Assembly: GCA_027624855.1 (NCBI GenBank)
Contig: JAQBTQ010000016.1
Location: 1-61,548 of the forward strand
Origin: Bacteroidota bacterium
GTDB taxonomy: Bacteria; Bacteroidota; Bacteroidia; Flavobacteriales_D; Sanyastnellaceae
Direction: 5' to 3'
Length of the DNA stretch: 61,548 bases
In this document: positions 34,939 through 45,522 of the stretch, in pieces
Layout: the number at the start of each line of letters is the position of its first letter
Numbering within the stretch: position 1 is the first letter of the stretch
The notes under the pieces: generated by a model
Database searches by the model: none
Told to the model about the DNA's origin: nothing
What the model saw: only the letters and a program-made list of their open reading frames with translations
Position numbers and translations under genes: made by a program

Positions 34939-34968
34939 AAGGGCGACTCGCAAGGGTCGCCTTTTTTG
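34939..34968 (+). terminator. Terminator of secDF
   Basis: AAGGGCGAC/GTCGCCTTTTTT stem-loop with a T run, 24 nt after the stop. Confidence 0.85.
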
Positions 34969-35077
34969 ATTTACAGAGAATTCAATAAATGAAAATGGAT
35001 ATTTAACATTCCGATAACATTGCTTCTGTTGAACACAATATTCTTCCGGTGAATTTTGCACTCACAAACCATTTATC

Positions 35078-36256
35078 GTGATTGAACTTTTTAGCATCAT
35101 TGGCTTCATGTTAGCCGGTTATTCGGTCATTGCAAATGACAGCGTCCAGACATTGGGTACTTGGATTGCTTCGAATCGTGAAAAATTCAAATGGACCACT
35201 TTGTGGGCAGCCGCAGCTGGGGTCCTGGCGTTGACATTGACCTACGGATGGTACTTTGAAGACGATATCTCGTTTGGGAGATTAAATCAATTTCCTTACC
35301 AACAACCCCAATGGTACCATGCGATAGCTCCACTGGCGATCGTATTGTTGACAAGGAAAGGCATTCCCGTGTCGACCTCTTTTTTGGTGCTTTCTTCTTT
35401 CGGAAAAGAGGAAGAACTACTTGAGATGCTTTATAAGAGTGGTCGAGGTTATGTCTATGCCGCGATTGTCTCGTATGCATTGTGGATGGTTATCTCTCAA
35501 TTCGTGAATGAAAAAGAAGACGTCAGCAAAGGTTCGAAGAAGTTTTGGAGAACTTTCCAATGGCTGAGCACAGGATTCTTGTGGTTCACCTGGCTCTCAC
35601 ATGACGTAGCCAATATTGCGGTGTTCCTTCCCCGTGAACTCGAATGGTACCAACTGATCTTGGTCATTGTATTTTTCGTCATTGGCTTGGGATTCATTTT
35701 TTACAAGCAAGGGGGAGCAATCCAGCAAATTGTCTTGGATAAACAAAGCACCAAATACGTGCGGTCTGCAACTTTAATTGATTTGGTCTATGCCTGTATA
35801 CTGCTTTACTTCAAGGAAATAAGCGACATACCCATGTCAACAACTTGGGTGTTCGTCGGGCTACTCTGCGGCAGAGAATTGGCGCTCAATACGGGAGTAA
35901 CGAAGAAGGGTAACCTGAAAAACATATTCCCCATTATCGCCAAAGATTTCATTAAACTACTCGTTGGTTTGGCGGTCAGCGTAGGCATTGTATTCGTGAT
36001 ATATGGACATACAGGTCAAAACACTGGGGGTGTATCACCGAAAGGGGGAATAGAAGAAGTTGTAGGCGGCGAAGACGCTCCTGCAGCTGAAGACGCTCCT
36101 GTAGCTGAGGATGATCCAGCAGAAGAGGCTTCGACAAAAGAAACTCCAGCAGAAGAGCCTGCAGTGGAAGGAGAACCAATGGAGGATGCCGCCAAACCCA
36201 TACAAGAGGATGGTGAAGGCACCGCAAGTGACCCATCAGGTCAAGACATTGATTGA
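35078..36256 (+). CDS. Divergent PiT-like permease with acidic C-terminal tail
   Basis: 392 residues from a GTG start. About ten membrane segments in two related halves: ANDSVQTLGTWIASN (about 19-33) plus GIPVSTSFLVLSSFG (about 92-106), then LSHDVANIAVFLPR (about 172-185) plus IPMSTTWVFVGLLCG (about 250-264). These line up with the GANDVANA and PVSTTH motifs of PiT phosphate/sulfate permeases but with key residues changed. The last 75 residues are a Glu/Ala/Pro-rich tail of repeated EDAPxAED units. I infer a sodium- or proton-coupled anion transporter of unknown substrate. It precedes a T9SS protein and a TonB receptor on the same strand. Confidence 0.65.
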   Translation: MIELFSIIGFMLAGYSVIANDSVQTLGTWIASNREKFKWTTLWAAAAGVLALTLTYGWYFEDDISFGRLNQFPYQQPQWYHAIAPLAIVLLTRKGIPVSTSFLVLSSFGKEEELLEMLYKSGRGYVYAAIVSYALWMVISQFVNEKEDVSKGSKKFWRTFQWLSTGFLWFTWLSHDVANIAVFLPRELEWYQLILVIVFFVIGLGFIFYKQGGAIQQIVLDKQSTKYVRSATLIDLVYACILLYFKEISDIPMSTTWVFVGLLCGRELALNTGVTKKGNLKNIFPIIAKDFIKLLVGLAVSVGIVFVIYGHTGQNTGGVSPKGGIEEVVGGEDAPAAEDAPVAEDDPAEEASTKETPAEEPAVEGEPMEDAAKPIQEDGEGTASDPSGQDID

Positions 36257-36387
36257 ATGAAGATCAAACCGAAGTGGCCTGTTTGCTCGGTAACGATTCC
36301 ATAACATTTAAATAAGAGTCCCTTTCCGCCGTGACTGAATTAGAAGCTGAATTTTTGCAGAAAATTTCTAGCCTTAAAAAAATTCAC

Positions 36388-38037
36388 ATGAAACAATTTG
36401 TACACTTAATTCTTGCTGGCTTTTTTGCCCTTTCGACGACAACCATCCTTGGACAAGTTACCATCACAGACGATGGATCGGGAACAGGAACAACAACATG
36501 GACCAGTGATAATGTTTACTTACTCGATGGGTTTGTATTCGTCAATGATGGAGATGTGTTGACGATTGAAGCAGGAACGGTAATCAAAGGTAAATCTGGC
36601 TCAGGGGCTGACGCCTCTGCGCTAATTGTAGCGCGTGGCGGCCAAATCCAGGCAAATGGAACAGCCGATGCACCCATCATCTTCACGTTTGAATCAGATG
36701 CATTGGATGGCTCGACTCCATTTAATGTCCGTGGTCAATGGGGAGGTGTCATATTATTGGGGAATGCTTCATTGAACTCATCACCTGGTGAAACCCAAAT
36801 TGAAGGAATTCCAGACACTGAACCTCGAGGGTTGTATGGTGGCAACGATGATATGGATAGCAGCGGTTCGATGACCTACGTGAGCATCCGTCACGGCGGC
36901 ACTGACATTGGTGCTGGGAACGAAATCAATGGACTCACATTAGGTGGTGTTGGCGCTGGAACCAATTTGGACTTTATCGAAATCATTTCAAACGCGGATG
37001 ACGGGGTCGAATTTTTTGGAGGCACCGCATCCATCAAGCACGTATTGACTGCATTTTGCGGTGATGACTCATTTGATTATGACGAAGGATGGCGCGGATA
37101 TGGCCAGTATTGGTGCACTGTTCAAGAGGAAGGTGAAGGCGACCGCGGAGGAGAACATGATGGTGGAACCGATCCTGAAGACGGCATGCCTTACGCGCAT
37201 CCAGTAATCTTTAACGCAACGTACGTTGGCCGCGGCGCTGATGCCGGAAAGCGTGCATTGACTTTGCGTGACAATGCCGGTGGAGAATACCACAACTCCA
37301 TTTTCTTTAATTGGGGCAAAGGAGTGGATATAGAAAACTTGGCTTCTGGAGAAGATTCTTATGAGCGATTTGTTGCCAATGAAATCGCGTTTGCAGGCAA
37401 TGTTTTTGATGGATGTACAAGCCTCGGTTCAGAAGCTACTGCGAGTGATTTATTCAAAATTACCATGGGCTCCGGCTGGGCTAGTGAAGCAGATTCGACC
37501 GATGCAGCTGCAGCATCAACGGCGGCTTTCCAAGCCTCATTCGCAGCCAACGATAATTCTGTAATGACAACAGGATTGAGCTATACCATCGAGGAAGGGT
37601 CAGGATTGTTGAATTTGGTTCCAACTTCTGCCATTGACGCCAATTCATCTGCAAATAACGATTGGTTTGACGCAACCAATTACGCAGGAGCCTTCGACCC
37701 ATCGGCCGAATGCACTTGGCTTGAGGGATGGTCGATGATCTCCGAGCGCGGATTCATTGCCTGCACAAGCACTGGACTGGACGAATTGTCCGAAGCCAAC
37801 TTCGATATTTACCCAAACCCTAGCAATGGCGCTGTGAACTTGTCTGTTTCTACTGATTTCTTTAATGCGCAACTCATCATTACCGCATTGAATGGACAAG
37901 TCGTACATCACTCCAACCTGAATCTCAACGCAGGAGAACAGTTTTCACTGGATTTGGGGACAATCAATACTGGGATTTACATCGTCACTATCACAAGTGC
38001 AGATGCAATTGTGCGTGAAAAAATGATCATTGAATAA
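36388..38037 (+). CDS. T9SS-exported right-handed beta-helix-like surface protein
   Basis: 549 residues from the ATG at 36388; 19 upstream in-frame codons are rejected because they precede the signal peptide (MKQFVHLILAGFFALSTTTILGQ). The body (about 25-450) has parallel-beta features: LTIEAGTVIKGKSGSG, WGGVILLGNA, GLYGGNDDMDSSG, FIEIISNADDGVEFFGG, and a Gly/Asp/Glu-rich loop. A type A sorting domain closes the protein (YPNPSNGAVNLSV to the end EKMIIE, about 474-549), so it crosses the outer membrane by T9SS and is anchored or released. It lies directly before a TonB receptor, which suggests ligand capture. The ligand is unknown. Confidence 0.8.
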   Translation: MKQFVHLILAGFFALSTTTILGQVTITDDGSGTGTTTWTSDNVYLLDGFVFVNDGDVLTIEAGTVIKGKSGSGADASALIVARGGQIQANGTADAPIIFTFESDALDGSTPFNVRGQWGGVILLGNASLNSSPGETQIEGIPDTEPRGLYGGNDDMDSSGSMTYVSIRHGGTDIGAGNEINGLTLGGVGAGTNLDFIEIISNADDGVEFFGGTASIKHVLTAFCGDDSFDYDEGWRGYGQYWCTVQEEGEGDRGGEHDGGTDPEDGMPYAHPVIFNATYVGRGADAGKRALTLRDNAGGEYHNSIFFNWGKGVDIENLASGEDSYERFVANEIAFAGNVFDGCTSLGSEATASDLFKITMGSGWASEADSTDAAAASTAAFQASFAANDNSVMTTGLSYTIEEGSGLLNLVPTSAIDANSSANNDWFDATNYAGAFDPSAECTWLEGWSMISERGFIACTSTGLDELSEANFDIYPNPSNGAVNLSVSTDFFNAQLIITALNGQVVHHSNLNLNAGEQFSLDLGTINTGIYIVTITSADAIVREKMIIE

Positions 38038-38057
38038 AGATTCAAACCATCGAGAAG

Positions 38058-38084
38058 AGAGGCGCCCTACGCGCCTCTTTTTTC
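38058..38084 (+). terminator. Rho-independent terminator
   Basis: Perfect AGAGGCGC/GCGCCTCT stem with a CCTAC loop and T run, 20 nt after the T9SS-protein stop. It separates that gene from the TonB receptor, which therefore needs its own promoter or read-through. Confidence 0.88.
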
Positions 38085-38166
38085 GGTGTTAACAGAATGA
38101 GTTAAGAAAAGAATAACCCAGCGTTAATTACTTATTAAGTCCAATTCGAACCACTAATTTCGCCCA

Positions 38167-41100
38167 ATGAAAAAATGCACCGCGGTCATCTTTGCCTTGA
38201 TTTGTTCTACATACCTTTTGGCTCAAGGCACTGTTACAGGTAAGGTTACTGACAAAGGAACAGGAGACATCCTATTAGGAGCGACAGTTTTACTAAAATC
38301 CAATGGGACAGGTGCCATGAGTGATTTTGATGGGAATTACACCATCAGCAACATCAAACCTGGAACCTACACGCTAGTCGGCCGCTTCATAGCCTATAAA
38401 TCACTCGAAAAAGAAGTTACAATCACTGGAAACGAAACGATCAATTTGGATTTTGCTTTAGAATCTACTGTAATCGCAATTGACAATGAGGCTATCGTAG
38501 AAGTACGCCAAAAAAAGTCGAATGCCGTTTACATGGAGAATGTCAAAAAGAAGGAGTCTTCGATGATTGATTATGTCTCCTCCCAAGAGATCAAAAAGAA
38601 TGGTGATAGCGATGTGAGCAGTGCAATCAAGCGAGTGAGCGGCGTATATACCATTGGGAATTTCGTCGTGGTGAGGGGATTGAGTGACCGTTACATTCGA
38701 ACAGCTTTAAATGGTGCGGAAATCCCATCATTGGATCCAAAGCGAAGTTCTGTTTCAATGGACCTCTTTCCGACCAATTTGGTTGACAACCTCGTTGTCG
38801 TCAAAACGCTCAACGCTAACTTGCCTTCAAATTATTCGGGCGCATACATCAATGTGATTACCAAGGATTTCCCGGATAGCTTCACATTCAATTATACAAC
38901 GTCTACCGGCTTTAATACGAACGCAACATTCAACGAAAACTTTATCACCAGCACCGCTGGTGACGCGGAAATTTTCGGTTGGGATAACGGAACTCTAGAC
39001 ATACCAGATTTAGTCTCAGGTAATACCATTTCGTCTCCGCAATATTCAAACTATTACGACGCCTTGGTCCAGGCAGGATTTTCAGATCAGTTAGCTGAAT
39101 TGGGCATCTCTTCAGTAGACGACATTGGAACCGGAGCAGGCCAAACTTCCATAGGCACCATTGTCAATTCCATTGACGAAATTCAGAGCGTCGCGCAGGT
39201 GAACAATGAATTTCTTCCCGCTATTAGAGAAGTTGAAAACCAGTTGCTATCCAGCCAGACCCAGTCATTCGGAAACACCTGGGAACCCATCAACGAAGCC
39301 CCATCTTTAAACCTATCGAAAAGCATTTCGTTCGGCGACATGACCCGTCTTTTTGGTCGCACGCTCGGATACAATTTTGGTTTCCAGTATAAAATCAATA
39401 ACCAGTTTTATGAAAATGGTAGTACTGGGCGATTCACATTGACCGGATTGGAATCAGAAAAAACCGAATTGGATGTTCAACGCCAATTTTCAGATACGCG
39501 AGGCACCCGTTCTGTTTATACCTCGGCCCTTTTCAATTTGGGCTATGACCTCAATCCTAACAGCACCATTGGCTTCACCTATATGCCCAACCTCTCGGGC
39601 ATCAATGACGCCCGATACCAAAATGGAATCAATCCAAGCGATGCAATAGGACTTGGGCAAGAACAACGGCAACAGCGATACCTCGAGCGTAGTATGAATG
39701 TATTCCAACTTCGAGGCACCCATGAGTTGAGCGAAAATGTCAGCCATAAAATTACGTGGAGCTCGTCCTTCACCATTGGAAAACAGACCACCCCAGATCT
39801 ACGGTTGTTCATTAACAGCTTTGAAGAGCTCCCCGGAGGCTTGCTTTATTTGGATGCCAATGGAACTGACATCACTGAAGAAGCCTTGGCGTTAATTGCA
39901 GATGGGGAAGACTTGAATGAATATTATCCTGGCTATTCAGTTTCTGAGGTTGAATCCAACCAACTTGGTTATAGCATTCAAGACAATTTGTACCCGTCGC
40001 CAACTCGTTTCTACAGAAACATGCGGAATACTACGTTGGATTTAAAATTCAACTATGCTACTCCATTTGCTAAAAATCTCGGAACAGAAAATGTTTTGAC
40101 TTTGGGGTTATCCATGGTCCAACGCAACCGAGAATATGCTGAAAATCGATTCAGTTTTGTTTCTCAAGGAGTGGATTACAATGGTAATCCTGCGGCCTAT
40201 TTCAGCCCAACCAACATGAACATCATCCCCGGGACAGGCAGCGGTTCAACGAATTACCTCTACTTGCGAGATGACACGGACATTCAAAATAGCTACAATG
40301 CCACTCAATCGGTATTGGCAGCTTATTCAATGGTCACTTTAGCACCCACTGAAAACTTGAAGCTGAATGGTGGATTGCGCGTTGAAGCTACCGACATGCT
40401 GCTCGAAAGTGAAAAACTCAATGATGTTGACTTATTGCCTGAACTCGCCGATAATTACCGTGGTTCATTGGACGTTATCGATGTTCTCCCTTCATTGAAT
40501 TTGACGCTGAAATTGGCGGAAGAAGACTTAAAAACCACCAATTATCGTTTTTCAATCAGTCAAAGTGTTGCTCGACCCTTGTTCCGCGAAAAAGCGCCTT
40601 TCTCCGTTTTCGACTTTGAAATTCAGGAACAACAAACCGGTAATACCGCTTTGAACAGAACAAAAATCCTCAACATCGACAATCGATTCGAAGTCTTTCC
40701 AGGACTTCGTGAATTGTTATCCGTGAGCGCCTTTTACAAACACTTCACTGATCCCATTGAACAAGTGATCATCTCAACTGCGGCCAACACAGAAATTACA
40801 TGGAAGAATGTTGAACAAGCCCAGCTCTTCGGATTGGAATTCGAAACCAAAAAGAATCTTGGCTCAATTAGCGAATCTTTCTCTGGATTGAATGTTGCAT
40901 TCAATGCTACTTACATTCACAGCGCAACGAGCATTGCAGAAGATGAATTGGTTGAAATTCGAGCCACAGACCCCGACCACTTAGATACCCGACCGATGTT
41001 CGGACAATCCCCTTATATCGTGAATGGTATCATCAACTATACCAATGATTCATTGGGACTTTCCGTAAATGCAGGGTTCAATGTCAGTGGTCCTAAACTG

Positions 41101-41340
41101 GTCTTGATTACCCCTGGCGGCACCCCAGACGTTTACGACCAACCCCGAGGCGCTTTGGATATGAATGTTTCGAAAACCCTTGCAGATCGATGGTCTGTTA
41201 AGTTGAGTGGACGCAACCTACTCGATCCTGATTATCATCAGACATACATGTTCAAGGACCAGAGTTTTACCTTTCAAAGGTTTACCATGGGGCGAACCTT
41301 TACTATCGGTGTATCCTACATTTTCACCGAAACTCCTTAG
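38167..41340 (+). CDS. TonB-dependent outer-membrane receptor
   Basis: 1057 residues. Signal peptide to about LLAQ (20), carboxypeptidase-regulatory beta domain (GTVTGKVTDKGTGDILLGATV, about 21-105), then a plug domain (SSQEIKKNGDSDVSSAIKR, VVVRGLSDRYIRTALNG) and a 22-strand-type barrel to the end. The plug type VRGLxDRYxxxxLNGxxIPSxDPxR is that of non-SusC receptors of the Oar/OmpA-like group. It imports an unknown ligand with energy from TonB-ExbBD. A near-consensus box TAATTTCG ends 4 nt before the ATG. Its 3' end overlaps the convergent lipoprotein gene by 4 nt. Confidence 0.9.
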   Translation: MKKCTAVIFALICSTYLLAQGTVTGKVTDKGTGDILLGATVLLKSNGTGAMSDFDGNYTISNIKPGTYTLVGRFIAYKSLEKEVTITGNETINLDFALESTVIAIDNEAIVEVRQKKSNAVYMENVKKKESSMIDYVSSQEIKKNGDSDVSSAIKRVSGVYTIGNFVVVRGLSDRYIRTALNGAEIPSLDPKRSSVSMDLFPTNLVDNLVVVKTLNANLPSNYSGAYINVITKDFPDSFTFNYTTSTGFNTNATFNENFITSTAGDAEIFGWDNGTLDIPDLVSGNTISSPQYSNYYDALVQAGFSDQLAELGISSVDDIGTGAGQTSIGTIVNSIDEIQSVAQVNNEFLPAIREVENQLLSSQTQSFGNTWEPINEAPSLNLSKSISFGDMTRLFGRTLGYNFGFQYKINNQFYENGSTGRFTLTGLESEKTELDVQRQFSDTRGTRSVYTSALFNLGYDLNPNSTIGFTYMPNLSGINDARYQNGINPSDAIGLGQEQRQQRYLERSMNVFQLRGTHELSENVSHKITWSSSFTIGKQTTPDLRLFINSFEELPGGLLYLDANGTDITEEALALIADGEDLNEYYPGYSVSEVESNQLGYSIQDNLYPSPTRFYRNMRNTTLDLKFNYATPFAKNLGTENVLTLGLSMVQRNREYAENRFSFVSQGVDYNGNPAAYFSPTNMNIIPGTGSGSTNYLYLRDDTDIQNSYNATQSVLAAYSMVTLAPTENLKLNGGLRVEATDMLLESEKLNDVDLLPELADNYRGSLDVIDVLPSLNLTLKLAEEDLKTTNYRFSISQSVARPLFREKAPFSVFDFEIQEQQTGNTALNRTKILNIDNRFEVFPGLRELLSVSAFYKHFTDPIEQVIISTAANTEITWKNVEQAQLFGLEFETKKNLGSISESFSGLNVAFNATYIHSATSIAEDELVEIRATDPDHLDTRPMFGQSPYIVNGIINYTNDSLGLSVNAGFNVSGPKLVLITPGGTPDVYDQPRGALDMNVSKTLADRWSVKLSGRNLLDPDYHQTYMFKDQSFTFQRFTMGRTFTIGVSYIFTETP

Positions 41341-41645
41341 AGTTTTAGTTCCACTTCAATTTCCCAATTGGGATCTTCCTTTTTCTCGTGAATCAATTTG
41401 ATGATATTGATTGCAATGTCATTGTATTCAGAAGAAGTAAGAACGAAAGTAGCCTCCTGCACAAGTTTACCGTCATCCAATGCCACTTCAACCGAACCCA
41501 AAGTGGCTGCTAATTGACCGTTGTAATAGACTGAAGTGTTTTCATAAGTGAGTCCTTCTGTGCTATATCCGCTTAATAAAGCCGAAGGTTTTGGAGTGCA
41601 TCCAGCGAGGATGGCAATTGAACTGATTAAAATGAATTGTTTCAT
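41337..41645 (-). CDS. Small lipoprotein, unknown function
   Basis: 102 residues; signal MKQFILISSIAILAGC with LAGC lipobox at Cys16. The mature part looks beta-rich (SVYYNGQLAATLGSVEVALDDG) and may be a small periplasmic or outer-membrane-attached domain. No family recognised. Convergent with the TonB receptor, overlapping its stop by 4 nt, which leaves no room for a terminator between them. Confidence 0.75.
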   Translation of the reverse strand: MKQFILISSIAILAGCTPKPSALLSGYSTEGLTYENTSVYYNGQLAATLGSVEVALDDGKLVQEATFVLTSSEYNDIAINIIKLIHEKKEDPNWEIEVELKL

Positions 41646-41760
41646 GCGTGTAGTAGACGTGATGAGTACAAGTTAAAGATAGAAATGACGCTTGCTTCAG
41701 ATTTCTACGGGAGTTATTCCCAAATCGATTGTGCGTGAAATGAATTCCATCTTAGACCAA

Positions 41761-44700
41761 TTATTGTAAAAATTGGCCTTTACGAATGAATTGATATGGA
41801 CTCAGTCGCTCCAGGTTACATGCAAATGTCAGAACCGGTGCATTCGAATCAAAAGCGCTGTGCCACACTTTTCCTGCTGGGATATAAGTAACCAATGGCA
41901 CTTGCAATTTGAGGGCCCCTGCATCCCATTCCAATCCAGTCACAACACCTTCTTGCCCTGAACTCAAAACTGCACCACCATACACATTGATTCCCGCAAA
42001 TAGGCTGCGCGCTGCTTTCAAAGTCACCAGCGATTGAACCGGGTGATTGCTGTATTCTGTGCCGCCAAGTAGGGCCAAACCGCCTTGCTCATGAGCAACG
42101 ATTCGGCTGGCAAAAGTTTCCGTATTCCTTGAGAACATCAAATGGTCACGCAGGTAATCACTCGATCCGGCTAGACCCATGGTGCGCAATGCGTACACGT
42201 GATGATCACCTTGCGAAGTTGCGGCATAGCAGCGCCAACTCCAGTTCGCACCCGAGCCGTTGATGTCGCGCTTCCCTTCCCAAACCGCTTCCCATATACT
42301 TCCTTTCATGGAATGTTTCGGGAATAGTCCCGGTGTAGCATAGGAAGCAAATAAGTATTGGTTGTATTCGTCAAAAGAAAGACCTGCCCATGTTCCCCGC
42401 AATTGGAGTGATTGTTGGTTCCGTACATTTGATCGTTCGATCCTGTAGGACAAACGCAGGGCTTGTCGGTACTCAGAAGTAACGGGGGCAAACTCAGGAT
42501 CTATGTCTGACGCTGCTCCCCCACGCGAACGCATATCGATGGCGCTGAATTCCAATTGCTCACGGTTGCGATCCGCCGGGTTTCGATTGAAATCACGGAT
42601 GGCTTTCAGCTCGTGCCTGCCATAGCGAACCTCAAAGAAATCGGAAACAAATGCATCCGAAAAGGTCCGACCCGTCCCTTCGAATCGCCAGGCGTTGCGC
42701 TTCAATGAAACTCGGGCCATCCCGTTGACTTGTTGGCTGCCTATTCCATACAACGGCATCAGCATCCACTCGAAATCCCGCAATGGCAGCACTGAATTGT
42801 GCAATGCCGCTCCCACCATGAAACCGTCTTGCTCGTTCCAACCTGTTGCTGGAAGCCATCCCAATTGGGTTTTGGTTCCATCGTCGAGGCGGGTGATGGC
42901 ATCGAGCTGCAAAGGTTCGACCCCTTTTAAAAAGCCCTGCCTACGACGGGTATTGTTATGCGCATTGTTATCGAGCATCAAGCCCATATGATCGATGCGG
43001 TACGCTGAGTACTTCGGAACGTTTACTTCCATGCGCCCACCAGCTGCAATTCCCGGAAACCAATCAATTGGCTCCCAATCACTACTTTCTGTTTGTCCAT
43101 GAAGAGACCACGGACCCTCCAACTCTCCGCGGTTTTTGACCGTGACGGTGCAATAGTCACCAGAAGTTTTGACTGAGCCCATTGCATAATCCGTCTGCTT
43201 CGTTGTTTGGATTAGCCCTTCAAAAAACCAACCAAGATCTTCACCCGTGCTATTCTCAAGTGAAGCCCGCAAATCTCCAGGCCCAGGATGCTTGAATTTC
43301 CAGTCATCAAAGTAGGTTTGCATGGCGTGATCGAACCGCTCGGTACCGAGGCTGTTGCGCAAGTATTCAAAAGCAGCTGCAGTTTTCTTATACACGACCG
43401 TCCCATAATTGATTGGGCTGAAATCATTGGAATGGCATTGCATCGGCTGGTCGATGGTCATGCGCGCACTCAGCAGATATGCGAGGGGATCGCGGTCTTG
43501 ATAAGCGCGGTCTACCAAATCCAACTTATCCATCAGCGGAGTCATTTGATTTCGGAAACCAGCGAAACCCAATGCCTCCCCATATTTTTCTACGAAATAC
43601 CGCGTCTCATTGAACGAATTGATGCCTTCATCCATCCACGCATTGGTTCGTTCATTGCTTCCGAGGATGCCATAAAACCAATTATGGCCGACTTCATGCA
43701 CAATCACCGTCTCCAATAATAAATTACTTCCACTCGTTCCAATGACGGTAACATTTGGATACTCCATTCCGCCCCCCGCGCTGATCGTTCCATCCACTGC
43801 GGTCACTTGATTGTATGGGTAATCTCCATTCCACTTTGAGTAGTAATACGTCGCGTCCTGAATGTATTCCAATGATCGCTTCCACAACGACGCAGATTCT
43901 GGTGTGAACATGGCCCATGACGTTACCGATCGGCCAGAATTCGGCAATTCCACTTCTCCTTTGAGCACCCACCAGCGCTTGTCTGCGAACCAGGCAAAAT
44001 CGTGCACATTCGATTGCTGGTAGCGCAATGTTTTTAATTGCTTGGAAGATGCTGGAAATTCCATGGCCATTTCCACCCACTCATCGTCATCGAAATAACT
44101 GTAATCAATTTGACGGGCCGTTGCCAATGCCAATGAATCGAGAAAAGCCAATTCAGCTGCATTATCAGCCAACCCGGGATCCAAGTCGCCCGTAGCCCCG
44201 ACAACATAATTTTGCGGTAGCGTAATGCTGACGTCAAACGAACCGTATTCACTATAAAATTCACCTTGATTCAAATACGGCATGGGATGCCAGCCGTCAC
44301 GATCGTAAACAGCAGGTTTTGGGTACCATTGGGTGATTTGATAGGACTCCCCTATGTGGCCCAATCGGCTGATTTGTCCGGAGGGCAATTTGACACGAAA
44401 AGGGGTCGAATAGGTGACCGAAGCGCCAGGCAGCAAAGGTGCAGGCAATTCAATTTTTGCAATGTCCTGATGGGATTCATCGAATGCCCAGGGCACAGAT
44501 TTCCCTAGCACGCTAAAGTCGAGCGAATCAATCCCTCCTAAATCTCGTTGCATCGCCCAAAACATGAACATATCACCTTCTCGAAATTGCTGCTGAGCAA
44601 GGGCGGTATTGCCGTCGCGGTAGGCATTTGGCCAGAGGTGAATCCACAATGAATTCAGGGTATCAGGGCTGTTATTTCGGTAAGTCGTCGTTATCGAACC

Positions 44701-44838
44701 TCGCAAAAGATGCTGGTCATCATCCAACGTTACTTGGATTTCATGGTTGACTTCTTGCTGAAAATAAGGGGCTTGTGCCGCCGCTTTGCCCATTGTGAAA
44801 AGGCCGAATGCCATCGACCACCAAACGCTGTATTTCAT
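41761..44838 (-). CDS. M1-family metallopeptidase with probable C-terminal outer-membrane barrel
   Basis: 1025 residues. Signal peptide to about AAAQ (22). The aminopeptidase-type domains run to about 620: exopeptidase-type motif [13 protein letters not shown] and zinc site [10 protein letters not shown] (H381, E382, H385) with E404 in [13 protein letters not shown], exactly the HEXXH-X18-E spacing. From about 640 to the end there are repeated amphipathic strands with Gly/Asn turns ([48 protein letters not shown]), consistent with a beta-barrel. M1 proteins usually end at 600-900 residues with helical domains, so the barrel fusion is notable. Overlaps the PhnA stop by 4 nt. Confidence 0.87.
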   Translation of the reverse strand: MKYSVWWSMAFGLFTMGKAAAQAPYFQQEVNHEIQVTLDDDQHLLRGSITTTYRNNSPDTLNSLWIHLWPNAYRDGNTALAQQQFREGDMFMFWAMQRDLGGIDSLDFSVLGKSVPWAFDESHQDIAKIELPAPLLPGASVTYSTPFRVKLPSGQISRLGHIGESYQITQWYPKPAVYDRDGWHPMPYLNQGEFYSEYGSFDVSITLPQNYVVGATGDLDPGLADNAAELAFLDSLALATARQIDYSYFDDDEWVEMAMEFPASSKQLKTLRYQQSNVHDFAWFADKRWWVLKGEVELPNSGRSVTSWAMFTPESASLWKRSLEYIQDATYYYSKWNGDYPYNQVTAVDGTISAGGGMEYPNVTVIGTSGSNLLLETVIVHEVGHNWFYGILGSNERTNAWMDEGINSFNETRYFVEKYGEALGFAGFRNQMTPLMDKLDLVDRAYQDRDPLAYLLSARMTIDQPMQCHSNDFSPINYGTVVYKKTAAAFEYLRNSLGTERFDHAMQTYFDDWKFKHPGPGDLRASLENSTGEDLGWFFEGLIQTTKQTDYAMGSVKTSGDYCTVTVKNRGELEGPWSLHGQTESSDWEPIDWFPGIAAGGRMEVNVPKYSAYRIDHMGLMLDNNAHNNTRRRQGFLKGVEPLQLDAITRLDDGTKTQLGWLPATGWNEQDGFMVGAALHNSVLPLRDFEWMLMPLYGIGSQQVNGMARVSLKRNAWRFEGTGRTFSDAFVSDFFEVRYGRHELKAIRDFNRNPADRNREQLEFSAIDMRSRGGAASDIDPEFAPVTSEYRQALRLSYRIERSNVRNQQSLQLRGTWAGLSFDEYNQYLFASYATPGLFPKHSMKGSIWEAVWEGKRDINGSGANWSWRCYAATSQGDHHVYALRTMGLAGSSDYLRDHLMFSRNTETFASRIVAHEQGGLALLGGTEYSNHPVQSLVTLKAARSLFAGINVYGGAVLSSGQEGVVTGLEWDAGALKLQVPLVTYIPAGKVWHSAFDSNAPVLTFACNLERLSPYQFIRKGQFLQ

Positions 44839-45179
44839 GCTTTTCGAACGAATTCTGATTTAAGACCCATCGCGCCAAACCCATCGATTTTGCACGAAAT
44901 ATTATGATCTCCCTCCACCAAACGGATGTTTTTCACTTTTGTTCCTGCCTTGACGGGCTTAGGCGCACCCTTTACGGGCAAGTCCTTGATGACCACCACT
45001 GAATCCCCATCAAACAAGGCATTGCCGTTGCTATCCAAAACCCCTGTGGCGACATCTGCAGCGACATCTTTCGAGGTTTCGGCATCCCAAGCATGACCGC
45101 ATTCGGGGCAATTTAATCGCGTCCCATCGTCGTAACCGTAAGGGGATGCACACGAAGGGCAAACTATGGAGTCTGACAT
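44835..45179 (-). CDS. phnA: PhnA-family zinc-ribbon protein
   Basis: 114 residues, cytosolic. An N-terminal zinc ribbon [22 protein letters not shown] (two CxxC pairs, about 8-29) is joined to an SH3-like beta domain ([23 protein letters not shown]) that matches PhnA/YjdM along its full length. Despite the name it is not part of the C-P lyase; phosphonoacetate hydrolysis was reported for a different PhnA, so no reaction is assigned. It is the first gene of a two-gene unit with the M1 peptidase. A TATCTTG element 5 nt before the ATG may be its promoter. Confidence 0.87.
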   Translation of the reverse strand: MSDSIVCPSCASPYGYDDGTRLNCPECGHAWDAETSKDVAADVATGVLDSNGNALFDGDSVVVIKDLPVKGAPKPVKAGTKVKNIRLVEGDHNISCKIDGFGAMGLKSEFVRKA

Positions 45180-45225
45180 GGTGGCAAGATAACTTTTACT
45201 AGGTCAGTAAGCGGATTGAATGCGT

Positions 45226-45233
45226 TAAATTTG
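45226..45233 (+). promoter_or_regulatory. TAnnTTTG promoter box for tatA
   Basis: TAAATTTG, 4 nt before the ATG; predicts a leaderless message for the tatA-antiporter-alkB unit. Confidence 0.65.
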
Positions 45234-45237
45234 CCCC

Positions 45238-45522
45238 ATGGGTGTGACGGAAATCGTCTTTATTTTTCTCATCTATCTCTTGCTCTTTGGATCAAAAGGA
45301 ATTCCTTCTTTTGCTCGAACCATGGGCAAAGCCGTTCGAGAATTTCGTAGTGCTACAGATCAAATTCAACGGGAAATCCTCTCCACTTCAGACGATATCC
45401 GAAAGGATGTGAACCACATGCGCGATTCAGTTGATCCGCTCAATTCGGTTCCGCACAAACCCCAGCCAAAATCTAAAAACGACCAACCAGAGGCATCCGC
45501 TGAGGAGTCAAATCAATCCTAA
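45238..45522 (+). CDS. tatA: Twin-arginine translocase TatA/E-like subunit
   Basis: 94 residues. One N-terminal membrane helix (TEIVFIFLIYLLLFG), the FG hinge, an amphipathic helix (IPSFARTMGKAVREFRSATDQIQ) and an acidic polar tail, the standard TatA plan. TatA oligomers form the pore for folded proteins with an RR signal. No tatC is in the window. The next gene begins at the base after its stop, so the antiporter is co-translated from the same message. Confidence 0.85.
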   Translation: MGVTEIVFIFLIYLLLFGSKGIPSFARTMGKAVREFRSATDQIQREILSTSDDIRKDVNHMRDSVDPLNSVPHKPQPKSKNDQPEASAEESNQS

